Shown piece after piece: positions 1 to 7,849 of a stretch of DNA of 26,583 nucleotides. This DNA comes from Archaeoglobaceae archaeon (GTDB lineage Archaea > Halobacteriota > Archaeoglobi > Archaeoglobales > JdFR-42): NCBI GenBank assembly GCA_015523685.1, contig WAJW01000156.1:1-26583 (forward strand). The letters run 5' to 3'. Numbering within the stretch: position 1 is the stretch's first letter; each line of letters starts with the position of its first letter. The notes beneath the pieces are model-generated. The model saw only the letters and a list, made by a program, of their open reading frames with translations. It was not told the origin of the DNA and searched no databases. The position numbers and the translations under genes are program-made.

Positions 1-603
1 CCTGAAATCGTAGAGATTGAAGAAGGAAAGTTTCTGACAGTAGAAGGAAAAGGTGCTCCGGGTGGTGATGAATTTCAATCTAAGGTTTCTGCGTTATATT
101 CTCTCGCTTATGGTGTAAAGATGTTGATGAAAAAAGATGCAAGGGACTTCACGGTTGCAAAACTTGAAGGTCTATGGTGGGTGGATTCAGATAAACCTTC
201 AGATAAACCATATACAGAGGTTCCCCGTGAGGAGTGGTTCTGGAAGCTTCTAATTCGTCAGCCTGAATTTGTAACCTCTGAAATAGTAAAGAAAGCAAAA
301 CAAGAGGTTATAAAAAAGAAAAAGTTGGAACTGGTTAATGAAGTTAAATTTGAGAAGATGAAAGAAGGAAAATGCGTTCAAATACTTCATATTGGTCCTT
401 ATTCCACCGAGTCAGAATCAATAGCAAAAATGGAAAAGCTGATGGAAGAGAAAAATCTTGTTAAGAATGGTTACCATCATGAAATCTATCTGGTCATGGC
501 TTATCCAAGAAAAGTGCCTGAAGAGAGATTGAAAACTATATTACGACAACCCGTAAAGGAAAAGGGTAACTTTGATAAACTATGTAACAGAATTTCCAGA
601 TAG
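1..603 (+). CDS. GyrI-like small-molecule-binding domain protein, 5' truncated
   Basis: The frame is open from the first base of the window, so the gene starts upstream; 200 C-terminal residues are visible and the gene ends with TAG. The sequence fits the COG4832 type of GyrI-like domain: an FLTVEGKGAPGG segment near the visible start, then SALYSLAYGVK, LEGLWWVD, LLIRQPEFVT and, near the end, CVQILHIGPYSTE followed by HHEIYL. GyrI-like domains (SOUL/BacR fold) bind small hydrophobic or cationic ligands and some hydrolyse cyclopropanoids; stand-alone members such as this one have no settled role. No DNA-binding domain is visible, although the missing N-terminus could hide a little more. The family call is fairly sure; the function is not known. 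Confidence 0.8.
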   Translation, partial: PEIVEIEEGKFLTVEGKGAPGGDEFQSKVSALYSLAYGVKMLMKKDARDFTVAKLEGLWWVDSDKPSDKPYTEVPREEWFWKLLIRQPEFVTSEIVKKAKQEVIKKKKLELVNEVKFEKMKEGKCVQILHIGPYSTESESIAKMEKLMEEKNLVKNGYHHEIYLVMAYPRKVPEERLKTILRQPVKEKGNFDKLCNRISR

Positions 604-937
604 CTATTTACCCTTTATTCTTAGATGGCTTACTTTTTATGTCAGTAGTGCTATCAGCAAGCTTGCTTTTTAGTAATTATTCTCTTTTGCTCTGATTTGA
701 TATCAATGGGCAGTTAAATTTTATCGTTGGCTGGTTTTCAGCAATGCATCTCAAAGAAGACCTGCTGGTACAGTAAACTCTACCAAAGGCTTACCATCAG
801 AAACCACTATCCGATCAATAACCGGTAGAGATCAGTAATCTGACGTCCCATGAAAGCTAAACCATATTTCTCTGTCAATTTTGTGAATCCTAATTTATGT
901 TTGAAAAACATCGATTCTATCCGGTGTTAACATCTCT
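604..937. other. Intergenic stretch with a decayed coding fragment
   Basis: These 334 bases lie between the GyrI-like gene and the 3' end of radB. On the minus strand two adjacent frames look protein-like. From 926 to 807 one reads HRIESMFFKHKLGF and then TEKYGLAFMGRQITD. A neighbouring frame continues with PVIDRIVVSDGK and PLVEFTVPAGLL and stops at 751-753. The two join with a shift near 830. This looks like the tail of a frameshifted gene, source unrecognised. There is no start codon or ribosome binding site and the fragment is short, so it could also be chance. Nothing else is seen in this stretch. Confidence 0.25.
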
Positions 938-1594
938 TTATTCAACACCTTTTTCCGTGATTCTGTAAATGCATCTCCTGCCCTCTTCCCTCGATCTGTG
1001 TTTTACAAGCACTGCCTCTCTGGATCTATTTCTCTTCACGAGTTTGATTATGACCTTGGAGAGATGTTCTATTCCTATTCCTCCAAGGGGCATTTCATTG
1101 CCGGAGTTGATATCCGTGTAAACCTGATTCGTGATGAGAATGCCCATGGAATTCTTTCTTGCAAGTCCGAGAAGGAACGTTAACTGGGCGGTAAGCTCCC
1201 TCCTCAATTTGATGGATTTGTCCTCATCTTCAAGCTCACTTCTGTAGAGTCCCGTAAAAGAGTCGATGATAACAAGATCAACCTTTTCCGAAACCTTTTT
1301 TAACTTTCTGATGGCACTCATCTGCTGTCTGAAATCCACAGGTTCGAAAAGGAGAATTCTCTCCATCAATTTTTCTGCATCGCCACCTGCCATCTGCTTT
1401 ACCCTTTCGGGAGACAGCCCTTCAGTGTCTATGTAAACAATCTTTCTGCCATCCCGGGCGTTTATTATTGAAGTTTGAAGGCATATGTTTGTTTTTCCTG
1501 TCCCCGGCCCCCCATAAATTTGCGTTACTGTCCCTTCCTCAATACCTCCTCCCAGTAGTTCATCCAGGCATTTTACGCCTGTGGGAAAGAACAT
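938..1594 (-). CDS. radB: RadB, archaeal RecA/Rad51-family recombinase paralogue
   Basis: RadB is the short euryarchaeal RecA-superfamily protein that lacks the N-terminal helix-hairpin-helix domain of RadA and acts as a recombination mediator. The product is one RecA-like ATPase core: Walker A GGPGTGKT at residues 28-35, Walker B DLVIID near 106-111, and a second conserved strand (IVYIDTEGLSPER) between them. A start 15 codons further upstream is possible, but the ATG at 1594 gives 218 residues, the usual RadB length. It begins one base after the stop of the upstream gene and has GGGAG seven bases before it. It is the last gene of the larC operon and is translationally coupled to the unknown gene before it. 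Family assignment is secure. Confidence 0.93.
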   Translation of the reverse strand: MFFPTGVKCLDELLGGGIEEGTVTQIYGGPGTGKTNICLQTSIINARDGRKIVYIDTEGLSPERVKQMAGGDAEKLMERILLFEPVDFRQQMSAIRKLKKVSEKVDLVIIDSFTGLYRSELEDEDKSIKLRRELTAQLTFLLGLARKNSMGILITNQVYTDINSGNEMPLGGIGIEHLSKVIIKLVKRNRSREAVLVKHRSREEGRRCIYRITEKGVE

Positions 1595-1595
1595 T

Positions 1596-2333
1596 TCAAT
1601 CTCCCTTTCCAGGTATTGCGGTAATTTTCTTAACTCCAAGGTCTTTCCCGATTTTCTCCAGAGCTTTCTGTATCTCAGGTGTAACTTCAGGAAGGGTTAC
1701 AACCATCTCTGACCTCTCTCTGTCGATCAGATCTATATTGATGACGGTGCCATTAATGTCAGAGTAAACGTAATCTTTCAGTGCCCCTGGCCTCTCCCGG
1801 CTGATTTTTTTGATAACCTCCTCCCCTTTCTTCTCCCTCTTTTTTATTTCCATGAGAAGCCTGAAGGGATTGAGCCTCACGAAGTCCGTTCTCGATATGA
1901 GAAAGACACTTGTGTATCTCGTCAGATCCACTTTTGAAAGCTTGGAAAGAAATATATTCTCATCTCCCTCTGTGAATTCCACAACCCTCTCTCTGGGAAT
2001 CTTGAACAGAAGAAATGTGTTCTTCATGATCGTCTCTTCTGCTGGTGTGTGGTCCTCAAGCTTTTTTCTTGATTTTGCAATCAGATGGTCTTCATCGACA
2101 GGATATGGAGGGATCGAATCGAGAACGACCTCTCTCTCAAGCACGATGGATTTTTCTCCGCTTTTGAGAACAAAATAATCACCATTCTCAACAAATTTGA
2201 ATGGAATCCTTTTTATGGCCCTTTTGAAGTCCCTGTAGATGTTGACAAGTTCTTCAACGTATATGGTTAGATAGCATTTACCATCCCGGATCAGAAACTC
2301 ATAATTCTCTCCCGATTTAATCTTTATCTCCAT
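1596..2333 (-). CDS. Conserved-looking protein of unknown function between larC and radB
   Basis: I do not recognise this 245-residue protein. It is highly charged with many KK/RR pairs, has no signal peptide, membrane segment or cysteine cluster, and looks soluble. It begins with short alternating strands (MEIKIKSGENYEFLI), has a charged middle (HLIAKSRKKLEDHTPAEE) and ends with a segment (VTLPEVTPEIQKALEKIG, then VKKITAIPGKG) that could be a small alpha/beta domain. A TTG start at 2357 is possible, but the ATG at 2333 has GAGGAG five bases upstream. It overlaps the end of larC by 17 bases and its stop sits one base before the radB start, so the three genes are almost certainly one translationally coupled operon. 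That context hints at a link to RadB or nucleic acids, without motif support. Confidence 0.8.
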   Translation of the reverse strand: MEIKIKSGENYEFLIRDGKCYLTIYVEELVNIYRDFKRAIKRIPFKFVENGDYFVLKSGEKSIVLEREVVLDSIPPYPVDEDHLIAKSRKKLEDHTPAEETIMKNTFLLFKIPRERVVEFTEGDENIFLSKLSKVDLTRYTSVFLISRTDFVRLNPFRLLMEIKKREKKGEEVIKKISRERPGALKDYVYSDINGTVINIDLIDRERSEMVVTLPEVTPEIQKALEKIGKDLGVKKITAIPGKGD

Positions 2334-3501
2334 ACGATCTCCTCGCCTCCTCCTCAACCATTCTCATAACCTCCCTGAGGGGCAATCCCGTGGTGTATGA
2401 AATTTTTACTGCATCCTCATATTCACATGAAAATCTCCTAATTCCTGAAATTTCAGATACTTTCACCCTTGCGTTGAAATTTTTTCCATGGATGGAAACG
2501 GAAACATCTCTGAAATACCTTTTTACCTTATATCTATGCTGAATGGGAAGTATCCTTACACCAAGAGTTCCCGTTTCTAAAATAAGCTTCTCGCACACCT
2601 CATGCTCCCTCTCTGGAGTGGTGAGGACCCTTATCAGATATCCCGGCCTGTTCTTCTTTGTTAAAAGCGGGATGACAGAGATGTCATTAGCGAGTTCCGA
2701 TAACACTGAAATCATGTTGCCGATCTCTTCACCCCTAACATCATCGACGTTTGTTTCAATAATTCTGACCATATCCGATTCCGTTTCGGCCATATTCCCT
2801 ATGGATATTCTGAGCACATTGGGAATGTCAAGATCGAGCTGTCCCGCCCCATAGGCCACTTTTTCAATGTTCAATTCCGGATTTTCAGGGAGATCTCTGG
2901 TAAAATATGCCAGTATAGCAGCACCTGTAGGTGTGAGAAGCTCTCCATCCACCGGACCGTAACGAAATGGGATTGAATGGGTGGAAAGAATTTCCATAAC
3001 AGCCGGAGGTGGCACGGGATAGGTTCCGTGATGGGTTTCAACAGTTCCCCGGCCCACAGAAACGGGAAGTCTGAAGAATTTTGATATTCCTTCATCTCTG
3101 AGTCTGTTGAAAGCTACACTCGAGCCAAGTATATCGAATAATGCATCATCGCTACCTGCCTCATGGAATATGGTTTCGCCTCCATGAACTCTCTTTTCAG
3201 CTTCCCACAGAATTCTGAATACAGAGATTGCATCTTCCCTCACCCTTTTCTCAAAACCTGAATCTGAAATAATGTCCTCAATTTCATCAAGCGATCTCTC
3301 TTTTGTCTCCTTCTCTTTGACCATTATCTGTGTGGCGTTAACCCCCTTTTTCCTGACGTTTCTGACTTCAAAGGAAAGGGAAAGATCCAGACCGGAAACT
3401 ATATCGGAAAGGTCTCTTTCTGTGATTGAAATTCCCATAAATGCTCCGAGGAACATATCGCCCGATGCTCCCGAAAACGGTTCCACAATGGCAATTTTCA
3501 T
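2317..3501 (-). CDS. larC: LarC, nickel insertion protein for the nickel-pincer cofactor
   Basis: LarC is the CTP-dependent cyclometallase that inserts nickel into the pyridinium dithiocarboxylate precursor of the nickel-pincer nucleotide used by lactate racemase (LarA) and related epimerases. The 394-residue product covers the whole DUF111/COG1641 family in one frame: N-terminal EPFSGASGDMFLG (residues 8-19), HEAGSDDALFDILGS, PVSVGRGTVETHHGTYPVP, DGELLTPTGAAIL, VAYGAGQLDLDIPNVLR, then the C-terminal domain with ETNVDDVRGEEIG. Unlike the split larC1/larC2 of lactobacilli, no frameshift is needed. The ATG at 3501 is preceded by GGTGATT. It heads the operon with the unknown gene and radB and is divergent from cdc48 copy 1. 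LarA, LarB and LarE are not in this window, so the client enzyme here is unknown. Confidence 0.92.
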   Translation of the reverse strand: MKIAIVEPFSGASGDMFLGAFMGISITERDLSDIVSGLDLSLSFEVRNVRKKGVNATQIMVKEKETKERSLDEIEDIISDSGFEKRVREDAISVFRILWEAEKRVHGGETIFHEAGSDDALFDILGSSVAFNRLRDEGISKFFRLPVSVGRGTVETHHGTYPVPPPAVMEILSTHSIPFRYGPVDGELLTPTGAAILAYFTRDLPENPELNIEKVAYGAGQLDLDIPNVLRISIGNMAETESDMVRIIETNVDDVRGEEIGNMISVLSELANDISVIPLLTKKNRPGYLIRVLTTPEREHEVCEKLILETGTLGVRILPIQHRYKVKRYFRDVSVSIHGKNFNARVKVSEISGIRRFSCEYEDAVKISYTTGLPLREVMRMVEEEARRSYGDKD

Positions 3502-3570
3502 CCAATCACCACAATGTTTTTATGGTGTTTAAAGAAAACATTGTATATAAAGTTAGATGAGGTGAATGAG
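3502..3570. promoter_or_regulatory. Divergent promoter region, larC operon / cdc48 copy 1
   Basis: Sixty-nine bases separate two divergent starts. Read on the minus strand, CTTTATATAC (3551-3542) is a good TATA box about 42 bases before the larC ATG, giving a predicted leader of about 20 bases. On the plus strand a weaker AT-rich element, TTTAAAGAAAA (3525-3535), could place the cdc48 start near 3552. GAGGTG at 3559-3564 is the cdc48 Shine-Dalgarno, six bases before the ATG at 3571. No palindromic heat-shock-type operator like the one before the second cdc48 operon is seen here. Confidence 0.55.
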
Positions 3571-5784
3571 ATGGAAGCAACTCTCAAAGTGGCTCAGGCA
3601 TATCCGAATGACTCAGGCAGGGGAATTGCGAGGCTTGACCCTGATACAATCAGAAAATTACAGTTATCTCCCGGAGATATTATCGAGATCGAAGGGAAGA
3701 GAAAGACGGTGGCCAAGGTGTGGAGAGCTGACAAAAGGGACTGGGGTCTCGAACTCATACGGATAGACGGGTTCACAAGGCAGAACGCAGGAGTAGGTAT
3801 AGGTGACGTCGTAAAGGTCAGAAAGGCAGATTATGAACCTGCAAGAACCGTTATTCTTGCTCCTTTACAGGAAGTAAACTTTCAGATTTTTGGGATGAAT
3901 ATAGGAGAGTATTTGAAGAGGCAGATTTTGAAAAGACCCATTGTTCAGGGTGATATTGTTCCGATCATGGGGGGATCAAACCCCTTCCTGGGTAGATTTG
4001 CCAATGCTCAGGCCCTCCCTCTCGTGGCGGTCAAGACTGAACCCCCCGGTGTGGTTATTGTGGACGAGTCCACGAATGTCATTTTCAGGGACAGACCGGT
4101 GAGAGGGTATGAAACCATGGGTAAAACCGGGATCACATACGAGGACATAGGAGGGCTCAAGGATGAGCTTCAGAAAGTGAGGGAGATGATCGAGCTTCCC
4201 ATTAAGCATCCCGAAGTTTTCCAGAGGCTGGGAATAGACCCTCCCAAGGGTGTCATTCTTTATGGCCCACCGGGCACGGGAAAGACCCTCATAGCAAAGG
4301 CGGTGGCCAACGAGGCTGGAGCATCCTTCTTTTCCATTGCCGGACCCGAGATAATGAGCAAGTACTACGGAGAGAGTGAGCAGAGATTGAGGGAGGTATT
4401 TGAAAATGCCAAGCAGAACGCACCTTCAATAATCTTCATAGATGAGCTTGATTCAATAGCCCCGAAAAGGCAGGAAGTAACCGGAGAGGTTGAAAGGAGA
4501 GTTGTTGCTCAGTTATTGTCTCTGATGGATGGACTTGAAGAGAGGGGTCAGGTTATTGTGATAGGTGCGACAAACAGGATTGATGCCATTGATCCAGCAC
4601 TGAGAAGGCCGGGGAGGTTTGACAGGGAGATTGAAATAGGCGTTCCAGACAGAAACGACAGAAAGGAGATACTCCAGATTCACACAAGGAACATGCCCCT
4701 CAGTGATGTTGATCTCGATTATCTTGCAGATCACACTCACGGATTCGTCGGAGCTGATATAGCTGCTCTCAGCAAGGAAGCGGCGATGAAGGCCCTGAGG
4801 AGATATCTTCCCAGAATCGATCTCAACAAGGACATACCACAGGAAATGCTTGAGGACATGGTTGTTACAATGGACGATTTCAGAGAGGCGCTTAAAGAAA
4901 TTGAACCATCAGCTCTTAGAGAGGTTTTTGTTGAAATTCCGGATGTTTCCTGGGAGAATGTTGGCGGACTTGAAGAGGTTAAGAGGGAGATTATAGAGGC
5001 TGTGGAATGGCCCATCAGATATCCTGAAAAATTCAGGAAAATGGGTATAAAACCTCCAAAAGGCGTTCTTCTTTATGGCCCACCGGGCACGGGAAAGACC
5101 CTCATAGCAAAGGCGGTGGCCAACGAAAGCGATGCAAACTTCATAAGTGTGAGGGGTCCCCAGCTCATATCAAAGTGGGTCGGGGAAACTGAGAAGGCGA
5201 TCAGAGAGACCTTCAGGAAGGCCAGACAGGTTGCACCATGTATAATATTTTTCGATGAAATGGATGCTATAGCTCCCATGAGAGGTGCGGAGGAAGGAAC
5301 GAGGGTGATGGAAAGGGTTGTAAATCAGCTCCTCACTGAAATGGACGGTCTTGAAGAGCTGGACGGAGTTGTTGTTATTGGAGCGACCAACAGACCCGAT
5401 ATGCTCGATCCCGCCCTGCTGAGGCCCGGAAGATTTGACAGAATGGTTTATGTGAGGTCTCCCGATAAGAAAAGCAGGATCGAGATATTCAGGATCCATA
5501 CGAAAGACATGCCTCTCTCGGATGACGTTGACCTCAACGAGCTTGCCGAGCTTACCGAAGGTTATGTCGGAGCGGACATAGAGGCGATATGCAGGGAGGC
5601 GGCCATGATTGCGTTGAGAGAGAATCTGGATACCGAGACGGTGGAGATGAGGCACTTCAGGGATGCCATCAAGAAGGTGAAACCGAGTGTCACAGATAGC
5701 ATAATTGATTTCTACGAGAGAATAACCGAGAGATTCAGAGAACAGAGGGTAAAGAGAGAAAAATCTCTTGTGGGATACACCTGA
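3571..5784 (+). CDS. CDC48/VAT-type AAA+ unfoldase, copy 1
   Basis: Archaeal CDC48 (VAT, p97) forms a hexamer that unfolds proteins with ATP, often for the 20S proteasome. The 737-residue product has the full layout: N-terminal double-psi barrel (AQAYPNDSGRGIARLDP near the start), D1 with Walker A GPPGTGKT at 232-239, pore loop SKYYGESEQ and Walker B IIFIDELDS, then D2 with Walker A at 503-510, pore loop SKWVGETEK and IIFFDEMDA; both rings keep the arginine-finger region (RRPGRFDREI, LRPGRFDRMV). The C-terminus is VGYT, close to the HbYX proteasome-docking tail. The frame is open further upstream, but ATG 3571 has the Shine-Dalgarno and the family start. It is a single-gene unit, paralogous to the copy at 11728, with which it shares long identical nucleotide tracts. 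The stop is TGA. Confidence 0.96.
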   Translation: MEATLKVAQAYPNDSGRGIARLDPDTIRKLQLSPGDIIEIEGKRKTVAKVWRADKRDWGLELIRIDGFTRQNAGVGIGDVVKVRKADYEPARTVILAPLQEVNFQIFGMNIGEYLKRQILKRPIVQGDIVPIMGGSNPFLGRFANAQALPLVAVKTEPPGVVIVDESTNVIFRDRPVRGYETMGKTGITYEDIGGLKDELQKVREMIELPIKHPEVFQRLGIDPPKGVILYGPPGTGKTLIAKAVANEAGASFFSIAGPEIMSKYYGESEQRLREVFENAKQNAPSIIFIDELDSIAPKRQEVTGEVERRVVAQLLSLMDGLEERGQVIVIGATNRIDAIDPALRRPGRFDREIEIGVPDRNDRKEILQIHTRNMPLSDVDLDYLADHTHGFVGADIAALSKEAAMKALRRYLPRIDLNKDIPQEMLEDMVVTMDDFREALKEIEPSALREVFVEIPDVSWENVGGLEEVKREIIEAVEWPIRYPEKFRKMGIKPPKGVLLYGPPGTGKTLIAKAVANESDANFISVRGPQLISKWVGETEKAIRETFRKARQVAPCIIFFDEMDAIAPMRGAEEGTRVMERVVNQLLTEMDGLEELDGVVVIGATNRPDMLDPALLRPGRFDRMVYVRSPDKKSRIEIFRIHTKDMPLSDDVDLNELAELTEGYVGADIEAICREAAMIALRENLDTETVEMRHFRDAIKKVKPSVTDSIIDFYERITERFREQRVKREKSLVGYT
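4256..4315 (+). repeat. Walker A nucleotide tract shared between cdc48 domains (copy 1, D1)
   Basis: Bases 4256-4313 (58 bases, coding LYGPPGTGKTLIAKAVANE) are identical to 5069-5126 in D2 of the same gene, and 4264-4315 (52 bases) are identical to 12382-12433 in D1 of the second cdc48 gene. Synonymous positions are identical too, whereas D2 of the second gene encodes nearly the same peptide with different codons. This fits recent gene conversion better than protein-level conservation. Confidence 0.85.
5069..5126 (+). repeat. Walker A nucleotide tract shared between cdc48 domains (copy 1, D2)
   Basis: This 58-base tract is identical to 4256-4313 in D1 of the same gene. D1 and D2 are ancient paralogous domains whose flanking sequence here is clearly diverged, so exact identity over 58 bases including third codon positions is unexpected without conversion. 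Confidence 0.85.
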
Positions 5785-6597
5785 TTTCAAGTACTCCCCT
5801 CAATTTTTGATTTTATTTAAGGCTCATCATGTCGGATTAAATGTTTTTCCGGAAGTAAAGTAAGGCTGTTCACATTTCATCAATATGCCGGTAATATCTC
5901 AGTTGGAAAAATTATGCATATGGTCAGAGGATAGATTCTATATATCTTCAGAAGGCGGTGTGAGAAGTATCTGATCATTCCAGGTAAATTACATTTTATT
6001 CAACTGTATATGTTCATTAGCTTATGTTCATTAACTGGAATCACTGATCTTGAGAGATCAGGTGAAAAATAGAGATCTATCATATATCTACCGGTAGTAT
6101 GGGTTTAACAATGGATTTTGCACCATTTCAGTGTATGGATCGTTGATTCTCATCTACTTCTTAATCTCTGGAAGGAAATATGTAGACAAAACTCATATGC
6201 ATCTTACTGATATTTTTAGATCTGTTTCAGATTTTCATGAGTCTCAAGTTTCCATATCTGCCATGCTGATACCACCTGAACCGATAATAGTGATATTTGA
6301 GTTTGCTTCTGATATCAATTCCGATCAATCTCCCTTAAATCACTCCCTGACTGGAAATCACAGCAGAAGAACATGATCAACATTATCGAAGAAGAGGTGG
6401 ATTGCAATCCTCCACCATAAACTGGCAATCATCGCTGTAACATACTCCTTCTCAATCTCCCTGGTAAAATCGGGCATGAGGGATGTCAGGCCTCATTTTA
6501 AATTTCTTATGCCCCCGCGACCTCACACATTTTTGAATGTAAACCAAAATATTAAATACCAAATTAATCAGTATCTAAACAGAAACCGACATGGGGT
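5785..6597. other. Gene-poor stretch with possible decayed coding fragments
   Basis: These 813 bases between cdc48 copy 1 and the PRC-barrel gene hold no convincing gene. The longest plus-strand frame (81 codons, 6131-6376) has no ribosome binding site and does not look protein-like. On the minus strand, 6477-6358 would encode 39 residues beginning MPDFTREIEKEYVTAMIA, and another frame ending at 6244 reads SELISEANSNITIIGSGGIS, resembling the phosphate-binding end of a TIM-barrel. Both are broken by stops and frameshifts, so at most they are remnants of genes lost here. AATATTAAATACC near 6547-6559 is a plausible TATA box for the downstream gene. Confidence 0.3.
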
Positions 6598-6879
6598 ATG
6601 GGTATGGAGGGTGTATATTCCAGACAGCTTGCAAAAAAGAAAGTAATGACATCAGATGGAACTCTGATCGGGATTCTGCACAATATAATTTCGGATCTTG
6701 AAACCGGAGACCTTGTCAGTCTCGTTGTAAGGCCTGATATGGGGATAGACCCCTCAGAATATCCGGTCGAGGATGGATACATCCTGATTCCGTTCAGGGC
6801 TGTGAGATCGATAAGGGATTACATCGTCATTGACAGGAGAGAAGCTGTGATCAGGGAAGAAGAGGAAAGTGAGGCCTAA
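6598..6879 (+). CDS. Small PRC-barrel domain protein
   Basis: The 93-residue product is a single PRC-barrel. It has the strand pattern SRQLAKKKVMTSDGTLIG, HNIISDLETGDLVSLVVRP and, near the end, IPFRAVRSIRDYIVIDRRE, followed by an acidic tail (EEEESEA). PRC-barrels occur in photosynthetic reaction centre subunit H and RimM; small stand-alone archaeal versions are common and are thought to mediate protein or RNA contacts, with roles in cell division shown for some archaeal CdpB proteins. The start could be the ATG at 6598 or the one at 6604, for which the GGGG at 6593-6596 is better spaced. The last 11 bases overlap the start of the DUF1614 gene, so the two are probably co-translated. A CdpB role cannot be decided from sequence. 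Confidence 0.85.
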   Translation: MGMEGVYSRQLAKKKVMTSDGTLIGILHNIISDLETGDLVSLVVRPDMGIDPSEYPVEDGYILIPFRAVRSIRDYIVIDRREAVIREEEESEA

Positions 6880-7567
6880 ATTTTTCTTTCTCCCCATACT
6901 GTTCCCATTCTTTTTAATTGTTGTGCTTCTTCCGTTGTTCATCCTTACCTTCGTGTTATTTGCAGGGATCACCGTGGGCACGCTTCTTGGGTTCAGTCCT
7001 GAAGAAACCCTGTTTCTCTTTTTCATGATAGTGCTGGGCAGTTTTATCAACATTCCTGTTCTGGAGAGGGAAAGCAGGAAGGTGAAGTACATTCGTGATC
7101 CATTTTTCAGCAGATTTTACAGGGTTCCGCAGGTGGAAAAGACTGTAATTGCGGTGAACCTTGGAGGTTGTATCATCCCATTTTTCATATCAATGTACAT
7201 AATCTCCTCCATTCCGGTGAAACCATGGCTCATAGCCACTGGAATAATCACCCTTTCAACGTATCATACTGCAAGGCCAATCAGAAACACAGGAATTGCT
7301 GTTCCGGTTCTTCTACCACCCCTCATCTCTGTCCTGTCATCATACATCTCTCTGATCATGTATGGATATCCGGTTTATCTTTTACCCAAACTCTCCTTCT
7401 CCGCAGGGGTGATAGGTGTTATTCTCGGGGCAGATGTACTTCATCTGAGAGATATTGAAAAAATAGGTGCGGGATACATAAGCATTGGAGGTGCGGGGAC
7501 ATTTGATGGTATTTTTCTGACCGGTATATTCTCCGTCATTCTTTCCGTATTTCTCCTCCCGGTTTAG
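6869..7567 (+). CDS. DUF1614 family integral membrane protein
   Basis: This 232-residue protein is strongly hydrophobic. It has two N-terminal membrane segments (about residues 5-35 and 45-62), a short polar loop (ERESRKVKYIRDPFFSRFYR), then about four further segments. The C-terminal GGAGTFDGIFLTGIFSVIL and the middle VEKTVIAVNLGGCIIPFFIS are the conserved parts of the DUF1614 family, which is widespread in archaea and some thermophilic bacteria and has no known function. The GTG start lies inside the end of the PRC-barrel gene and has AGAGGAAA before it, so translation is likely coupled. The stop is TAG. A transporter or membrane-anchored partner for the PRC-barrel protein is possible but unproven. 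Confidence 0.85.
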   Translation: MRPKFFFLPILFPFFLIVVLLPLFILTFVLFAGITVGTLLGFSPEETLFLFFMIVLGSFINIPVLERESRKVKYIRDPFFSRFYRVPQVEKTVIAVNLGGCIIPFFISMYIISSIPVKPWLIATGIITLSTYHTARPIRNTGIAVPVLLPPLISVLSSYISLIMYGYPVYLLPKLSFSAGVIGVILGADVLHLRDIEKIGAGYISIGGAGTFDGIFLTGIFSVILSVFLLPV

Positions 7568-7594
7568 CGGGTTCATCCCGGAAATTGATAGAAT

Positions 7595-7849
7595 TTACCC
7601 CTTTCCGCTGACGGTTATCCTCCAGAGCCCGTTCTCTTTTTTCACTTCAAACTTATATCCCCTTCTTTTGAGAACTATCGGTATGTCTCTGGCAGATGGG
7701 GGGTTATCTGTCAGTATCTCGAGTACGTCCTGATTTTCCATTTTCTGAAGGGCAAAATGAGTCATGAGCTGTGGGTAGGGGCATGTCTGCCCTCTGACAT
7801 CCAGAATGTACCTATCTCCCCTTTTTTCAAGGTTTATACCTTCCATCAT
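7595..7849 (-). CDS. TusA/SirA-family sulfur carrier protein
   Basis: TusA-family proteins carry persulfide sulfur on a cysteine and pass it to tRNA thiolation, molybdenum cofactor or dissimilatory sulfur enzymes. The 84-residue product has the family core: ILDVRGQTCPYPQLMTHF with the active-site Cys in CPYP at residue 23, then a two-strand, two-helix remainder with DNPPSARDIPIVLKRRGY. Two Met codons (7849, 7846) are possible; GGAGGTGATGG inside the end of the reductase gene serves either. The gene overlaps the siroheme reductase by about 20 bases and must be co-translated with it, pointing to a joint role such as delivering or receiving sulfur at the reductase. Function beyond sulfur carriage is inference. 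Confidence 0.88.
   Translation of the reverse strand: MMEGINLEKRGDRYILDVRGQTCPYPQLMTHFALQKMENQDVLEILTDNPPSARDIPIVLKRRGYKFEVKKENGLWRITVSGKG

Noticed and set aside
1595..1639. Longer RadB with 15 extra N-terminal residues
   Set aside because: The extension overlaps the upstream gene by 44 bases and lacks a ribosome binding site, whereas the ATG at 1594 has one and gives the usual length.
5170..5790. 206-codon minus-strand frame opposite cdc48 copy 1
   Set aside because: It lies wholly antisense to conserved AAA+ coding sequence, a known effect of GC-skewed codons, and has no family features.
6131..6376. 81-codon plus-strand frame in the gene-poor stretch
   Set aside because: No ribosome binding site, unnatural residue composition and no recognisable motif; judged chance.
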